DNA of 64,000 bases from Sphingomonas sp. H160509 (lineage in GTDB: Bacteria; Pseudomonadota; Alphaproteobacteria; Sphingomonadales; Sphingomonadaceae): NCBI RefSeq assembly GCF_024124765.2, contig NZ_JAMXSR020000002.1:891001-955000 (forward strand), written 5' to 3'. Below the pieces are notes generated by a model, which was not told the DNA's origin, made no database searches, and saw nothing but the letters and a program-made list of their open reading frames with translations. Both the position numbers and the translations under genes were made by a program. Position 1 is the stretch's first letter, and every line of letters begins with the position of its first letter. Below, piece after piece: positions 21,304 to 32,536 of the stretch.

Positions 21304-22660
21304 ATGGCAACAACACTCCCCTCCCCGCCGAAGATCGGCATGGTCTCGCTCGGCTGTCCGAAGAACCTCGTCGACAGCGAACGGATCCTCACGCAGCTCC
21401 GCGGCGACGGCTATCAGATGTCGCCGGATTACGCCGGCGCCGACATCGTGCTCGTCAACACCTGCGGCTTCCTCGATTCCGCCAAGGAGGAAAGCCTCGA
21501 GGCGATCGGCGAAGCCATCGCCGAGAATGGCCGGGTCATTGTCACCGGCTGCATGGGCAAGGAAGCCGACGCGATCCGCGCGCGCTTCCCGCAGGTGCTC
21601 GCGATCACCGGCGCACACGAATACGAGCAGGTCGTCGGCGCGGTCCACGAGGCCGCCCCGATGCCGCCGTCGGCATTCCTGAACCTGATCCCCGACGCCG
21701 GCCTGAAGCTGACCCCGCGCCACTACAGCTATCTGAAGATCTCGGAAGGCTGCAACCACCGCTGTTCGTTCTGCATCATCCCGAGCCTGCGCGGCGACCT
21801 CGTCAGCCGCCGCCCCGACGCGATCCTGCGCGAGGCGGAGAAGCTCGTCGAAGCCGGCACCAAGGAACTGCTGGTCATCAGCCAGGACACCTCGGCGTAC
21901 GGCGTCGACCTCCGCCACGCGAGTTGGCCGGTGAAGACCGGCGGCCCTATGGCACGCGGCGAAGCTCGCGAGGTCCGCGCGCACATGACCGACCTGTCGC
22001 GCGAACTCGGCAAGATCGCGCCCTGGGTCCGCCTCCACTACGTCTATCCGTACCCGCACGTTGATCACGTCATCCCGCTGATGGCGGAAGGCCTCGTGCT
22101 GCCGTATCTCGACATCCCGTTCCAGCACGCCGCGCCGTCGGTGCTGCGCCGGATGAAGCGCCCCGGCAACGATGCGAAGGTGCTCCAGCGCATCCACAAC
22201 TGGCGGACGATCGCGCCCGACATCACGATCCGCTCGACCTTCGTCGTCGGCTTCCCCCGGCGAGACGGAGGAAGATTTCCAGTATCTGCTAGATTGGCTC
22301 GACGAAGCGCAGCTCGACCGTGTCGGCGCGTTCCGCTTCGAGCCGGTGGAAGGGGCGGCGGCGAACCTGTTGCCCGACCACGTGCCCGAAGAACTCAAGG
22401 AAGAGCGCTACGCCCGCATCATGGAAAAGACCGCGGCGATCTCCGCGGCCAAGTTGCAGGCCAAGATCGGCCGAACGCTCGACGTGATCATCGACGCGGT
22501 CGACGACGAAGGCGCCACCGGTCGCTCGAAGGCCGATGCGCCAGAAATCGACGGCGAAGTCTTCCTCCGTGACGCCGGCCACCTGACGGTGGGCGACATC
22601 GTCCCGGTCACGATCGAAGACGCCGACGATCACGACCTCTACGGCGTCCCCGTCGCCTAA
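21304..22660 (+). CDS. rimO: Ribosomal protein uS12 methylthiotransferase; frame broken once
   Basis: About 451 residues after repair. Radical SAM enzyme that methylthiolates Asp of ribosomal protein S12. The N-terminal UPF0004 domain has the three Cys in [19 protein letters not shown] and TGCMGKEAD. The radical SAM CxxxCxxC is [12 protein letters not shown]. The C-terminal TRAM domain covers about 380-451. A C5 run at 22254-22258 (expected 4) shifts the frame inside the conserved [12 protein letters not shown] motif. It diverges from anmK with a gap of about 95 bases. Confidence 0.95.
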
Positions 22661-22662
22661 TC

Positions 22663-22740
22663 GTTCTCCCGCGAAAGCGGGAGCCCAGGATACCGAGCGA
22701 TATCGCCCGTAACCCTGGGCTCCTGCGTTCGCAGGAGAAC
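22663..22740. repeat. Palindromic intergenic element, family A
   Basis: 78-base inverted repeat: GTTCTCCCGCGAAAGCGGGAGCCCAG at one end and its diverged complement (CTGGGCTCCTGCGTTCGCAGGAGAAC) at the other, with compensatory changes that keep the small stems. It lies between convergent rimO and the small membrane protein gene. Confidence 0.8.
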
Positions 22741-22745
22741 TACAT

Positions 22746-22892
22746 TCAGACGACGTTGCGACCCGTGAACAGCTTCACCAGAACGACGATTACCGCGATC
22801 ACCAGCAGGATGTGGATCAGTCCGCCTGCGACATGGAAGGCGAAGCCTGCCAGCCAGAGGATCAGCAGGATGACGGCGATGGTGTACAACAT
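22746..22892 (-). CDS. Lmo0937-family small membrane protein
   Basis: 48 residues: starts MLYTIAVILLILWLAGFAFH and ends VKLFTGRNVV, with two hydrophobic segments (about 2-20 and 24-41). The pattern matches the widespread small membrane proteins named after Lmo0937, whose function is unknown; they are often stress-linked. The gene is too short for most gene finders but the match is distinctive. It lies convergent with rimO across a palindromic element. Confidence 0.82.
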   Translation of the reverse strand: MLYTIAVILLILWLAGFAFHVAGGLIHILLVIAVIVVLVKLFTGRNVV

Positions 22893-23056
22893 GGTTGTGT
22901 CCCCTAAGACGTGAAAAGGCTCCCGGTCGGACGATGAAACGTGCGTGTAACACGGCGTGTTCCGTCAACATTTCTGCCCTAGCCTAACTCCTTCAACCGC
23001 CACGGAATAAAAATCACGGCGTTGCGCGCGCACGCCGGTTCTGCTTCGTTGCGCGC

Positions 23057-24450
23057 ATGATCCTCCGCCTCCTCGCCGTCGCCGCGCTCCTCCCAGCCCC
23101 CCGCCATCGCGCAATCGCTCACCCCCGCCGAAACCACGCAGATCGACACGCTGGTCACCGGCGCGCTCGGCGATACCGGCGTGCCGTCCGCCTCGATCGC
23201 GGTGGTCCGCGGCGGGCGGATCGTGTTCGCCAAGGCGTATGGCAAACCTTCCGAGGCGATCGCCAAGGCACACCCGAAGCTCCCCTACCAGATCGCCTCG
23301 ATCTCGAAGCAGTTCACCGCCGCCGCGATCCTGCTGCTCGAGGACGAGGGCAAGCTGTCACTCGACGACAGCGTCGCGAAATACATTCCCGGCATCACCG
23401 GCGGCGACCGCATCACGATCCGCCAGTTGCTCAGCCATACCTCGGGCCTTCAGGATTACTGGCCGCAGGACTACAGCTTCGCGGCGATGGCCAAGCCCGT
23501 CACGCCGCAGCAGATCGTCGACCGTTGGGCCAAGAAGCCGCTCGATTTCCAGCCCGGCACACAGTGGCAATATTCCAACACAGGCTATGTCGTCGCCGGC
23601 TTGATCGTCGAAAAGGTCGCGCACCAGCCGCTGTTGAGCTTCCTCCAGCAGCGCATCTTCCAGCCGCTAGACATCCGCGCGCTCGACCAGGACAAGGCGA
23701 TAGGCAAGGCCTACCCGCAAGGCTATGGCCGCTTCGCGCTCGGCCCCGTCCGCCCCGAAACGCCGAGCGCGGAAGGCTGGCTCTACGCCGCCGGCGAACT
23801 CTCGATGAGCGCCGAAGACCTCGCCAAATGGGACGTCGCCCGCCTCAACCGCACCACGCTCCCCCGCCGACGACTGGGCCGCGCAGGAAACGCCGGTGAA
23901 GCTCGCCGACGGATCGAGCAACGGCTACGGCCTCGGCGTCTTCACCGGCAGCGCGAACGGCCGCCGCTATGTCGAGCACAGCGGCGAGGCGGTCGGCTTC
24001 CTGTCCGAGAACACCGTCTATCCCGACGACAAGGCGGCCATCGTCGTCCTCACCAACAGCTGGTTCAGCGACGCAACGGGCCGCATCGCCGCCGGCGTCG
24101 CCAAGATCGTCCTGCCGCCCGCCGCCGCCAGCGCGGAGGACACGGCCGCACTCGCCCGCGCCCGCGCCGTCTACGACCAGCTCCGCACCGGTACGCTCGA
24201 CCGCAAGGGCCTGACCGAAGACGCCAACTATTACTTCAAGCCGGTCGCGCTCGCGGACTACAAGAGCAGCCTCAGCGCGCTCGGCGAGCCCACCGCGTTC
24301 GCACAAACCGGTAAGACCCGCTTGCGCGGCGGCTTCGTCAACCGCACCTACCGCATCACCTATCCCGACCGCACGCTCTCGCTCAGCACCTATGCCGAGC
24401 CCGGCGCGAACGGCCGATACGAACAACTCCTGGTGGCGCCCGCTCAATGA
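23057..24450 (+). CDS. Serine hydrolase of the beta-lactamase/PBP (class C, S12) family; frame broken twice
   Basis: About 463 residues after repair, with a signal peptide (MILRLLAVAALLPAPAIA). The SxxK motif is SISKQFT, the YxN motif is YSNTGY, and the third motif is HSG in VEHSGEAVGF. Such proteins include beta-lactamases, D-peptidases and esterases; lack of other class C features means I would not call it a resistance gene. A C-terminal extension of about 110 residues follows the catalytic domain. Breaks: C6 at 23097-23102 (expected 5) and C5 at 23861-23865 (expected 4). Its stop codon overlaps the aminopeptidase start (ATGA), suggesting translational coupling. Confidence 0.88.
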
Positions 24451-25833
24451 CCGACTTCGCTTCGATGCTCCAACCCGACCGCGGCCAGCCCGCACGGACG
24501 ATCCACGTCGTCCACCCCGACGCCTATGAAGGCTGGCTCGCCAAGCAGTCGCAGCGCGTCCGCACGACGGTTGCCGCGCACCGCCTGATCGGCAAGCCCG
24601 GCGACCACGCGGTGCTGCCCGGCGAGACCGCGGACGACTGGTCGATGCTGCTGGTCTGCAACGAAGCGGTGACGTCCCCCTGGCGGATCGCCTCGCTCGG
24701 CGCCTCGCTCCCCGCCGGAACGTATCGCCTCGCAGAAGGACCAGTCGGCGCGGCCGGGCTCGGCTGGATGCTCGCCCAGCACCAGTTCACGCGGTACGTG
24801 AAGCCCGACGCGACCGGCCCGCGCGTGCTCCTGACCGCGGACGCCGCGCACATCGACGAGACGGTTCGCCTAGCCGAAGCCACCGCGCTCGTCCGCGACC
24901 TCGTCAACACCGGTGCCTTCGACATGGGCCCCGCCGACATCGAAGCCGCCACCGAGACGCTCGCCAAACGCCACAGCGCGACCGTCACGACCACGCGCGG
25001 CGATGCGCTAGCGACCGGCTACCCGATGATCCACGCGGTCGGCCAGGCGGCAAGCAAGGACCGCGCGCCGCGGCTGATCGAACTCGAATGGGGCGACCCA
25101 TCGCATCCCCGCATCGCGCTGGTCGGCAAGGGTGTTACCTTCGACACCGGCGGGCTCGACATCAAGCCCTCCGCCGGCATGCGGCTGATGAAGAAGGACA
25201 TGGGCGGCGCGGCGCATGCCCTGGCGCTCGCGAGCCTCGTGATGGCCGCGAAGCTTCCGGTCCGCCTCCATTTGCTCATCCCCGCGGTGGAAAACTCGAT
25301 CGCCGGCAACGCCTTCCGCCCCGGCGACGTGCTCGCCACGCGCAAGGGCCTGACCGTCGAGAACACCAATACCGATGCCGAAGGGCGTCTCGTGCTCGGC
25401 GACGCGCTGACCAAGGCGGGCGAGAGCAATCCGGAACTGATCCTCGACTTCGCCACCCCTCACCGGCGCGGCGCGCGTCGCACTCGGCCCCGACCTGCCG
25501 CCGATGTTCACCGACGACGAGTCGCTCGCGGTGGACCTGCTCGCGGCCGGGCTGGGACAGAACGACCAGATGTGGCGTCTGCCGCTCTGGAACGGTTACG
25601 ACGAGATGCTCAAGTCCGACATTGCCGACATGGTCAACGCCCCCGATGGTGGGTTCGCGGGCGCGATCACCGCTGCGCTCTTCCTGCGCCGGTTCGTGCC
25701 AAAGACCGCCGCGTGGGCGCATCTCGACGTGTTCGCGTGGCGGCCATCCGCCAAACCGGGGCGTCCGAAGGGTGGCGAGGCTTACGCTCTCCGCGCTGCC
25801 TTCGCGATGTTGGCGAAGCGGTACGGCGCCTAG
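24447..25833 (+). CDS. M17 leucyl aminopeptidase family protein; frame broken once
   Basis: About 461 residues after repair. Two-metal aminopeptidase that releases N-terminal residues from peptides. Metal and catalytic motifs: GKGVTFDTGGLDIKPS (with the Lys and Asp), MKKDMGGAAHAL, and NTDAEGRLVLGD (Asp, Glu, Arg). The C-terminal GGFAGAITAALFL region is also typical. The N-terminal domain is diverged from E. coli PepA. A C4 run at 25456-25459 (expected 3) shifts the frame within the conserved DFATLTGAARVALG. It overlaps the upstream beta-lactamase-like gene by 4 bases. Confidence 0.92.
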
Positions 25834-25834
25834 C

Positions 25835-25913
25835 CGTTCCCCCGCGGAGGCGGGGGTCCAGGGTCACGAACGTCAGCCTGTGAGATCCTGGGCCCCCGCC
25901 TCCGCGGGGGAAC
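25835..25913. repeat. Palindromic intergenic element, family A
   Basis: 79-base inverted repeat starting GTTCCCCCGCGGAGGCGGGG and ending CCCCGCCTCCGCGGGGGAAC, with a central spacer. It lies between the convergent aminopeptidase and exported-protein genes and may terminate both. Confidence 0.8.
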
Positions 25914-25949
25914 AAGCTGATGCTTAGGACAGCGAAAGCGAAGACGACG

Positions 25950-26648
25950 TCAACCCGTGGCAAACTGCCCGAACGGCAGCAGCTTGTCCGCCAGAGCCTT
26001 CGTCGCATTCGCGTCACCAGCCCGCAACGGCACCAGCACCGCCACCGCAGCCTTGCGCACATACCCGTCGATAGCGGTCGGCGTCGGCGCCTTGCTAGCC
26101 GTCTCCACCAGCGCCCGTCCCCGAGCATCGTTCGGATCCAGCTCCAGCCGCAACAACCCGGCCAGTCCGGCGAACATCGCGCGGTTGCCACCCAGTGCCA
26201 CCGACCGATCCAAAGCCTCGAACCCGGTCGCCTTCTGCGCGCCCGCGACAGCCCGCCCGACGAACCGCCCGAGCTTCGCGATCACCCCGACATGCCACGC
26301 GCCCAGCGCCGCCTGCGCCTCGGCATTGCGCGGATAACGGACGACTAGCGCCTCATATTGCTTCCGCGCGGCGATCGCCTCGCTTCGGTTGCCGAGCAGC
26401 TTGGCGCGATACCCCTTCGCCATCGCCTGCATGATCGCGGCCTCGGCGTCGTTCGGCGAACGGCTCAGCGCCTGCCCCGCCGCTGCCGCCGCCCGGTCGA
26501 TCCGCGCCAGCGCGACATTGCGATCGCGGTCGACGAACCCGGCCTGCGTCAGCAACTCACGCGGCGTCTCGGCACGCGCAGCGATCGGACACAGGACGGC
26601 GCTCGCGATCAGCGAGGCACTCACGCAACCGGGGAACCACCTGGCCAT
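25950..26648 (-). CDS. Exported TPR-like protein, function unknown
   Basis: 232 residues with a signal peptide (LIASAVLCPIAARAE). The mature part is helical, with tetratricopeptide-like spacing: AAAGQALSRSPNDAEAAIMQ, ALVVRYPRNAEAQAALGAWH and a later LRLELDPNDARGRALV. Likely a periplasmic protein-interaction scaffold. No enzyme motif is visible. A frame check shows it intact. Confidence 0.72.
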   Translation of the reverse strand: MARWFPGCVSASLIASAVLCPIAARAETPRELLTQAGFVDRDRNVALARIDRAAAAAGQALSRSPNDAEAAIMQAMAKGYRAKLLGNRSEAIAARKQYEALVVRYPRNAEAQAALGAWHVGVIAKLGRFVGRAVAGAQKATGFEALDRSVALGGNRAMFAGLAGLLRLELDPNDARGRALVETASKAPTPTAIDGYVRKAAVAVLVPLRAGDANATKALADKLLPFGQFATG

Positions 26649-26816
26649 ATCAACCCTCGCACCGAAGTTATCCGATCAACGCCCCGGCCCGAAACTCGGC
26701 CGTCAGAATCGTGTCACGGACCATAAGACCGCCATGTTTATCGAGACTTAACACGCTCTACCCGAGATCCAGATCAGAAACGTCCAGATCAGGATCAAGA
26801 TCGACCGGACCGCCCG

Positions 26817-27561
26817 TCACAGTCCCGCCGCAGCCTCGATGATCGGCACGAACTTCTCCGCGGTCAGGCTAGCACCACCGACCAGCGCCCCGTCGACGTT
26901 CGGCGTATCCAGAATCGACGCCGCATTCGCCCCCCGTCACCGACCCGCCGTACAGGATACGCACCCCGGCCGCCGCATCACCGATCAGCATGCGCAGTTT
27001 CGCGCGCGCAATCGCGTGGATCGCCGCGATTTCGTCCAGCGTCGGCGTGCGTCCCGTCCCGATCGCCCAGCGCGGCTCGTAAGCGAGCGTGAACCAGCTT
27101 CCGTCCGCATTGTCCGGCACCGACTTCTCGATCTGCGCCTGCACGACTCGCTCTGCACGGTCCGCATCGCGTTCCGCCTCGGTCTCGCCGCAGCACAGGA
27201 TCACCTTCAGCCCCTGCCGCCGCGCCGCCGCCGCCTTCGCCCAGGCGTCATGGCTCGTCTCATGCTGGTCCGCGCGACGCTCGGAATGGCCGACGATCGT
27301 GAAGCTCGCGCCGACTTCCTTGACCATCGATGCCGACACGCATCCGGTATGCGCGCCCGAATCCGCCTCGTGCACATCCTCCGCGCCGATCGCCAACCCC
27401 GGCACGCGCTGCGACGCCGCGTCGATCAGCGTGAACGGCACCGCCACCGCGACATCAACGCCCGGCGCCGCAGCCGCTGCCGCAGCGATCGTATCGAGCT
27501 CGGCCAGCGCCGCGCGCGACCCGTTCATCTTCCAGTTTCCGGCTACAAGCTTACGCCGCAT
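26817..27561 (-). CDS. tpiA: Triosephosphate isomerase; frame broken once
   Basis: About 247 residues after repair. Interconverts dihydroxyacetone phosphate and glyceraldehyde 3-phosphate. Start is set at [13 protein letters not shown], which carries the catalytic Lys; the catalytic His is in VGHSERR and the Glu in [14 protein letters not shown]. Phosphate-binding YGGSVTGANA is interrupted by a C6 run at 26930-26935 (expected 5); with five the protein continues to [13 protein letters not shown]. Divergent from ppiD, with about 150 bases between the starts. Confidence 0.95.
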
Positions 27562-27713
27562 CGTCATCTCCCGCGTGTTTTGCCCAGCGATAGCGCCGCA
27601 CCCGCCCCGCACAACCCCCACACAACCCCAAGCAACGTTGCGCGCCCGACTTGAAGAGCCGCCCCTCGCCCCCGTAAAGCAACCGCGTTCCCATCCCTGT
27701 CGATCGGCTGTCC

Positions 27714-29670
27714 ATGCTCGCTTTCTTCCGCCGCCTTACCCATTCGAAGGTCGGCGTGATCATCACGTTTCTGGTACTCGGCGTGATCGCGCTCGCGTTC
27801 GCGGCGGGGGACGTCACCGGGCTCAGCTCGATGACCGGCGGTGCCGGGATCACCGGCGGCGACGTCGCCAAGGTCGGCAAGGCGGACGTCACCGCGAACC
27901 AGCTCAAGACGCAGGCGCAGACCGAGATGGAGGGCTTCCGCCAGCAGCAGCCGACGCTCGACATGGCGACCTTCGTCAACCAGGGCGGCTTCGATGGCAC
28001 GCTCGACCGGATCATCTCCAGCATGGCGCTCGAGCAGTTCGGCCGTGCGCAGGGCATGGTCGTCAGCAAGCGCGCGATCGATGGCCAGATCGCCAGCATC
28101 CCCGCCTTGCAGGGCCCGACCGGCAAGTTCGACGAGAATCTCTACCGCCAGGTGCTCGCCCAGCGGAAGCTGACCGACGCGCAGATCCGCAGCGATATCG
28201 AGCGTGATACTTTCGCGCAGCAGCTGACTCTGCCCTCGAACGGCGCGACTCAGGTCGCCAGCCAGCTCGCGCTCCCCCTACGCGTCGCTGCTGCTCGAAA
28301 AGCGCACCGGCACGATCGGCTTCATCCCCGCCGCCGTGGTCCCCGCCGGCCCAGCGCCAAGCGATACGGACCTCAACACCTTCTATCAGCGCAACATCGC
28401 CCGCTATACCGTCCCCGAGCGCCGCGTCGTCCGCTACGCGATGATCACGCCCGAGGCCGTCAAGGCACAGGCCGTCCCGACCGACGCCGAGATCGCCAAG
28501 ACCTACCAGCAGGACAGCGCACGCTACGCCGCGACCGAGAAGCGTGACATCACGCAGGTCGTCGTCGCCGACCAAGCCGGTGCCGCCGCGATCGCCGCCA
28601 AGGTGAAGGGTGGCACCAGCCTCGCCGACGCCGCTCGCGGTGCCGGTCTCGAAGCCTCGACCCAGACCGGTGTCGAGAAGGCTGCCTATGCCGGAACGAC
28701 GTCCGCGCAGGTCGCCGATGCCGTCTTCGCGGCCGCCAGCGGTGCAGTGATCGGCCCGGTCCGCACGCCACTCGGCTGGACCGTCGCCAAGGTCGACAAG
28801 ATCGAAAAGGTCGCGGCGCGTTCGCTCGATCAGGTCCGTGGCGAGATCGCTGCCGCGCTCGGTATCCGCAAGTCGGCCGAAGCGTTGTCGGCTATCCACG
28901 ACAAGATCGACGATTCGCTGTCGAAGAATGCGACGTTCGACGAAGTCATCGCCGACCAGAAGCTCGCGGCCGTCACCACGCCCGCGCTGATCGCCAGCGG
29001 CATCAATCCCGACGATCCCGCCAGCAAGCCAGACCCTGCGCTGACGCCACTCGTCGCCGCAGCGTTCCAGGCGGCCGATGGCGACGGCCCGCAGCTGGTC
29101 CAGGTCGGCACCGATGGCGGTTTCGCCGTCGTCGCGCTCGGCCGCGTCGTCCATTCCGCCCCGCGTCCGCTGGCACAGGTTCGCGCCGCGGTGCTCAAGG
29201 ACGTGACCGCCGATCGCGCTCGCCAGGCCGCCCGTCGCGTCGCCGGCGAAGTGCTCGCGCGCATCAACAAGGGTATGCCGATCCAGCAGTCGCTGGCGCA
29301 GACCAAGCTGCCGATGCCGCCCGCGCGTACGCTGACCGCTGCCCGTGCGCAGCTCGCCGCCGATCCGCGCGGTGCACCGCCCGCACTCGCGCTGATGTTC
29401 AGCATGGCGCCGAACACCGCTAAGACGCTCGCCGCCCCCGACGACAGCGGCTGGTTCGTCATCAAGCTCGACAACGTCCAGAGCGGCAACGCGGCTGGCA
29501 ACGACGCGGCGATCAAGGCAGCGCGCGGCAACATCGCCCGCTCGGTCGGTCGCGAATATGTCGAGCAGTTCGCCAAGGCGGTCCGTGCCGATGTCGGCGT
29601 GAAGACCAACCCGTCCGCACTCGCGCGCGTCCGTGCCGACCTGCTCGGCCAGGGCGGCGCCGGGAACTGA
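27714..29670 (+). CDS. PpiD-type membrane-anchored peptidylprolyl isomerase; frame broken once
   Basis: About 651 residues after repair. One N-terminal membrane anchor (VGVIITFLVLGVIALAFAAG, about 13-32) precedes a SurA-N-like helical domain, a parvulin-like domain (around 270-370) and a C-terminal helical chaperone domain. Periplasmic chaperone for outer-membrane and secreted proteins by family. A C5 run at 28274-28278 (expected 4) shifts the frame; with four the sequence reads QLALPYASLLLEKRTGTIGF. It ends 4 bases before trpE, so the two are probably one transcript. Confidence 0.85.
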
Positions 29671-29674
29671 TCGT

Positions 29675-31170
29675 ATGACGAGCGCGCGTGAAGCCTTGGC
29701 CGAAGGGCGTCCCGCGCTCGTCTGGCGTCGTCAGGTCGCCGACACCGAAACGCCGGTCGCCGCCGCGCTGAAGCTCATCGAGCCCGGGCGCGGCGACTTC
29801 CTGCTCGAATCGGTCGAGGGCGGCGAGACCCGCGGCCGCCATAGCCTGATCGGCCTCGCCCCCGACCTGCTGTTCCGCGCGCATGGCCACAGCGCCGAGA
29901 TCAACCGCCACTGGGCAACCGATCGCGAGACGTTCGAGCCATGCCCGGTGCCCACGCTCGATGCGTTGCGCGCGCTCGTTGCGGAATGTCGCGCGGAGGT
30001 CCCCGCCGAACTCCCCCGCGCGCTCGCCTGCCTGGTCGGCTATTTTGGCTATGAGACGATCGGACTGGTCGAGACCCTGCCACAGCCGCCGGTCGATCCG
30101 CTCGGCCTGCCCGATATGATCTTCGTACGGCCGACCGTCATCCTGGTATTCGACCGCCTGACCGACGCACTGTACCTCGTCGCACCGGCCTGGCCCGATC
30201 CGGCACGCAATGCCGACGCGATAGTCACCGATGCCGAAGATCGTCTCGACGCGGTCGCCGCCAAGCTCGCCAGCACGCCCGTCCCCGCACCGATCCGCGC
30301 CGACGTCGCCGAGCCCGAATACACGCCCGCGCTGCCCGAAGGCCGCTACGGGGGAGATGGTCGCCACCGCGAAAGACTACATCCTCGCCGGCGACATCTT
30401 CCAGGTCGTGCTCGCGCAGCGCTTCAGCACGCCGTTCGCACTGCCGCCGTTCGAGCTCTACCGCTCGCTACGTCGCATCAACCCGTCGCCGTTCCTGTAT
30501 CACCTCGACCTCCCCGGCTTCGCGCTGATCGGCTCGAGCCCGGAGATCCTCGTTCGCGTCCGCGACGACGAAGTGACGATCCGCCCGATCGCTGGCACGC
30601 GCCCACGCGGCAAGACCGCGGCCGAGGACGAGGCCAATCGCGTCAGCCTACTCGCCGACCCGAAGGAGCGCGCGGAACACCTGATGCTGCTCGATCTCGG
30701 CCGCAACGATGTCGGCCGCGCTGCGGCGCCGGGGTCGGTGAAGGTGACCGCCAGCTACGGCGTGGAATTCTATAGCCACGTTATGCACATCGTCTCGAAC
30801 GTCGTCGGCACGCTGTCCCCCGACAAGGACGCACTCGACGCGCTGTTCGCCGGCTTCCCCCGCCGGCACCGTCAGCGGCGCGCCAAAAGTCCGCGCCTGC
30901 CAGATCATCGCCGAACTGGAGCCCGAACGCCGCGGTGCGTATGCAGGCGGCGTTGGTTATTTCTCGCCCGACGGCTCAATGGACTCCTGCATCGTGCTGA
31001 GGACGGCGGTGGTGAAGGACGGCACGATCCACGTGCAAGCCGGTGCCGGCATCGTCGCCGACAGCATCCCCGAATACGAACAGAGAGAATGCGAAGCGAA
31101 GGCTGGCGCAATCTTGGCGGCAGCGCGGGAAGCCGTCAGCCGAGCTAAGGCGCCGGGCTTCGGTCAATAA
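29675..31170 (+). CDS. trpE: Anthranilate synthase component I; frame broken twice
   Basis: About 497 residues after repair. Makes anthranilate from chorismate with the TrpG glutaminase, first step of tryptophan synthesis. Motifs: [19 protein letters not shown] (N-terminal Trp-feedback region, LLES), [18 protein letters not shown] [14 protein letters not shown], and DLGRNDVGR. Breaks: G5 at 30350-30354 (expected 4) and C5 at 30857-30861 (expected 4), the latter in [14 protein letters not shown]. trpG lies 0.7 kb downstream, with a divergent exported-protein gene between them. Confidence 0.95.
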
Positions 31171-31188
31171 TCCGGCGTTAGAGAGAAT

Positions 31189-31241
31189 GTTTCCCCGCGA
31201 AGGCGGGGACCCAGACTGGGCTCCCGCCTTCGCGGGAGAAC
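31189..31241. repeat. Palindromic intergenic element, family A
   Basis: 53-base inverted repeat (GTTTCCCCGCGAAGGCGGGG and partner GGGCTCCCGCCTTCGCGGGAGAAC), between convergent trpE and the exported-protein gene at 31269. Nearly the same sequence is at 35817-35869. Confidence 0.8.
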
Positions 31242-31268
31242 AAGATCTTCCGCCCTTACATGTTTTGC

Positions 31269-31673
31269 TTACGGCGTCGTATTCGTCTCGCTAGCCGGCG
31301 CCCGACGCTCCTGGGCATAGGCATTGTTCCGCGCCAGGAAGCAGCCCGACTGGCCACCAGTCCCGACCGCCGAGCACGTATCCGGCAACCCGCCGGCAAC
31401 ACGCCCGAGCTGATCCATCGACGCCGCACGATTGACCCAGCTCTGGTTCTGCGCCGCGATCGGCTTGTCGTCGCGCAACTGCTTCGGGATGCGATACGGC
31501 TGGTCGAGCGTCGAACACACCACGACTTCGCCGGCCGTCGACTTCGGGCACGCCTGGTCCCCGGTCAGCGTGACGCTGCGAATGCGCTGCGGCGGCGTGT
31601 CCACCTGCGCCTCCTGCGCGTACGCCATAGCGGGGAATGCGATCAGTGCGGCGAGGACGGCGGTACGAAACAT
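31269..31673 (-). CDS. Small exported protein, function unknown
   Basis: 134 residues. A signal peptide ([18 protein letters not shown]) is followed by a polar region with four Cys ([27 protein letters not shown]) that could form two disulfides. No recognised domain. I know similar short secreted proteins only as hypothetical proteins from sphingomonads. It is on the opposite strand to the trp genes and interrupts them. Confidence 0.65.
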   Translation of the reverse strand: MFRTAVLAALIAFPAMAYAQEAQVDTPPQRIRSVTLTGDQACPKSTAGEVVVCSTLDQPYRIPKQLRDDKPIAAQNQSWVNRAASMDQLGRVAGGLPDTCSAVGTGGQSGCFLARNNAYAQERRAPASETNTTP

Positions 31674-31857
31674 GGATCAGGCTCCTTTGAGCGAATAACG
31701 TCCGTCATGCAGCATTGCTCCGCACTGAATGATGGTCGCCTGCCCGGGCGATATAGGAACCGCCATCGCCGTTCGCGACCTTGCCAAGGACAATTAGCGC
31801 CGAACCGTCCCGGCCGAGCGCTGTTGCACCGCGCCCCGCATCGGCTATGGCGACGCC

Positions 31858-32498
31858 ATGATCCTCGTCGTCGACAATTACGACAGCTTCACCTGGAACC
31901 TCGTCCATTATCTAATGGAACTGGGTGTCGAGGTCGAAGTCGTCCGCAACGATGCGATCTCCGCCGGGCAGGCTCTGTCGTCGGGCGCGGACGCGTTCCT
32001 CATTTCCCCGGCCCCTGCACGCCCACCGAGGCGGGCGTAAGCCTCGACCTCGTCGCGGCCTGCGCGGATGCGGGCAAGCCGCTGCTCGGCGTGTGCCTCG
32101 GCCATCAGGCGATCGGCCAGCATTTCGGCGGCAAGGTCGAGCGCGGTGGCCTGATGCACGGCAAGACCTCGCCCGTCGTCCACGACGACACCGGGCTGTA
32201 CGCCGGCCTGCCCTCGCCGTTCATCGCCACGCGCTATCACTCGCTGATCGTCAACGCGGTCCCCGACACTCTGGTGGTGAACGCGACTGCGCAGGACGGC
32301 ACGGTGATGGGCTTCCGCCACAAGACACTGCCGATCCACGGCGTCCAGTTCCACCCGGAGAGCATCGCGACCGAACATGGCCACGAAATGCTGGCCAATT
32401 TCCTCAAGATGGCGAACATCCCCCACCAACTCCCCTCGCGCCTGCGGGAGGGGTCGGGGAGGGCCGCGCCGCATTTACGACGTCTGCGAAGGAAGTAG
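31858..32498 (+). CDS. trpG: Anthranilate synthase component II (glutamine amidotransferase); frame broken once
   Basis: About 213 residues after repair. Class I glutaminase feeding ammonia to TrpE. Start [17 protein letters not shown]; catalytic Cys in GVCLGHQAI; His and Glu in VQFHPESI. One G is missing at 32010-32011 (GG, expected GGG): with three the motif is [12 protein letters not shown]. After the usual end (FLKMANI) the frame continues for about 20 residues into a palindromic element, giving an Arg-rich tail. That tail is either a real repeat-encoded extension or another indel hiding the true stop. Confidence 0.94.
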
Positions 32499-32533
32499 CC
32501 CCTCCCCTAACCCCCTCCCGCAAGCGGGAGGGG
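32421..32533 (+). repeat. Palindromic element between trpG and trpD, carrying the trpD ribosome binding site
   Basis: Left half CCCCTCGCGCCTGCGGGAGGGG (about 32433-32454) and right half CCCCTCCCGC-AA-GCGGGAGGGG (32512-32533), a perfect 10-base stem. The right arm GGGAGGGG (32526-32533) is also the best Shine-Dalgarno sequence for the GTG start of trpD at 32537. Confidence 0.8.
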
Positions 32534-32536
32534 AAT

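Noticed and set aside
23057..24450. Calling this a beta-lactam resistance gene
   Set aside because: The SxxK, YxN and HSG motifs also occur in esterases and D-peptidases; the long C-terminal extension and context do not support a resistance claim.
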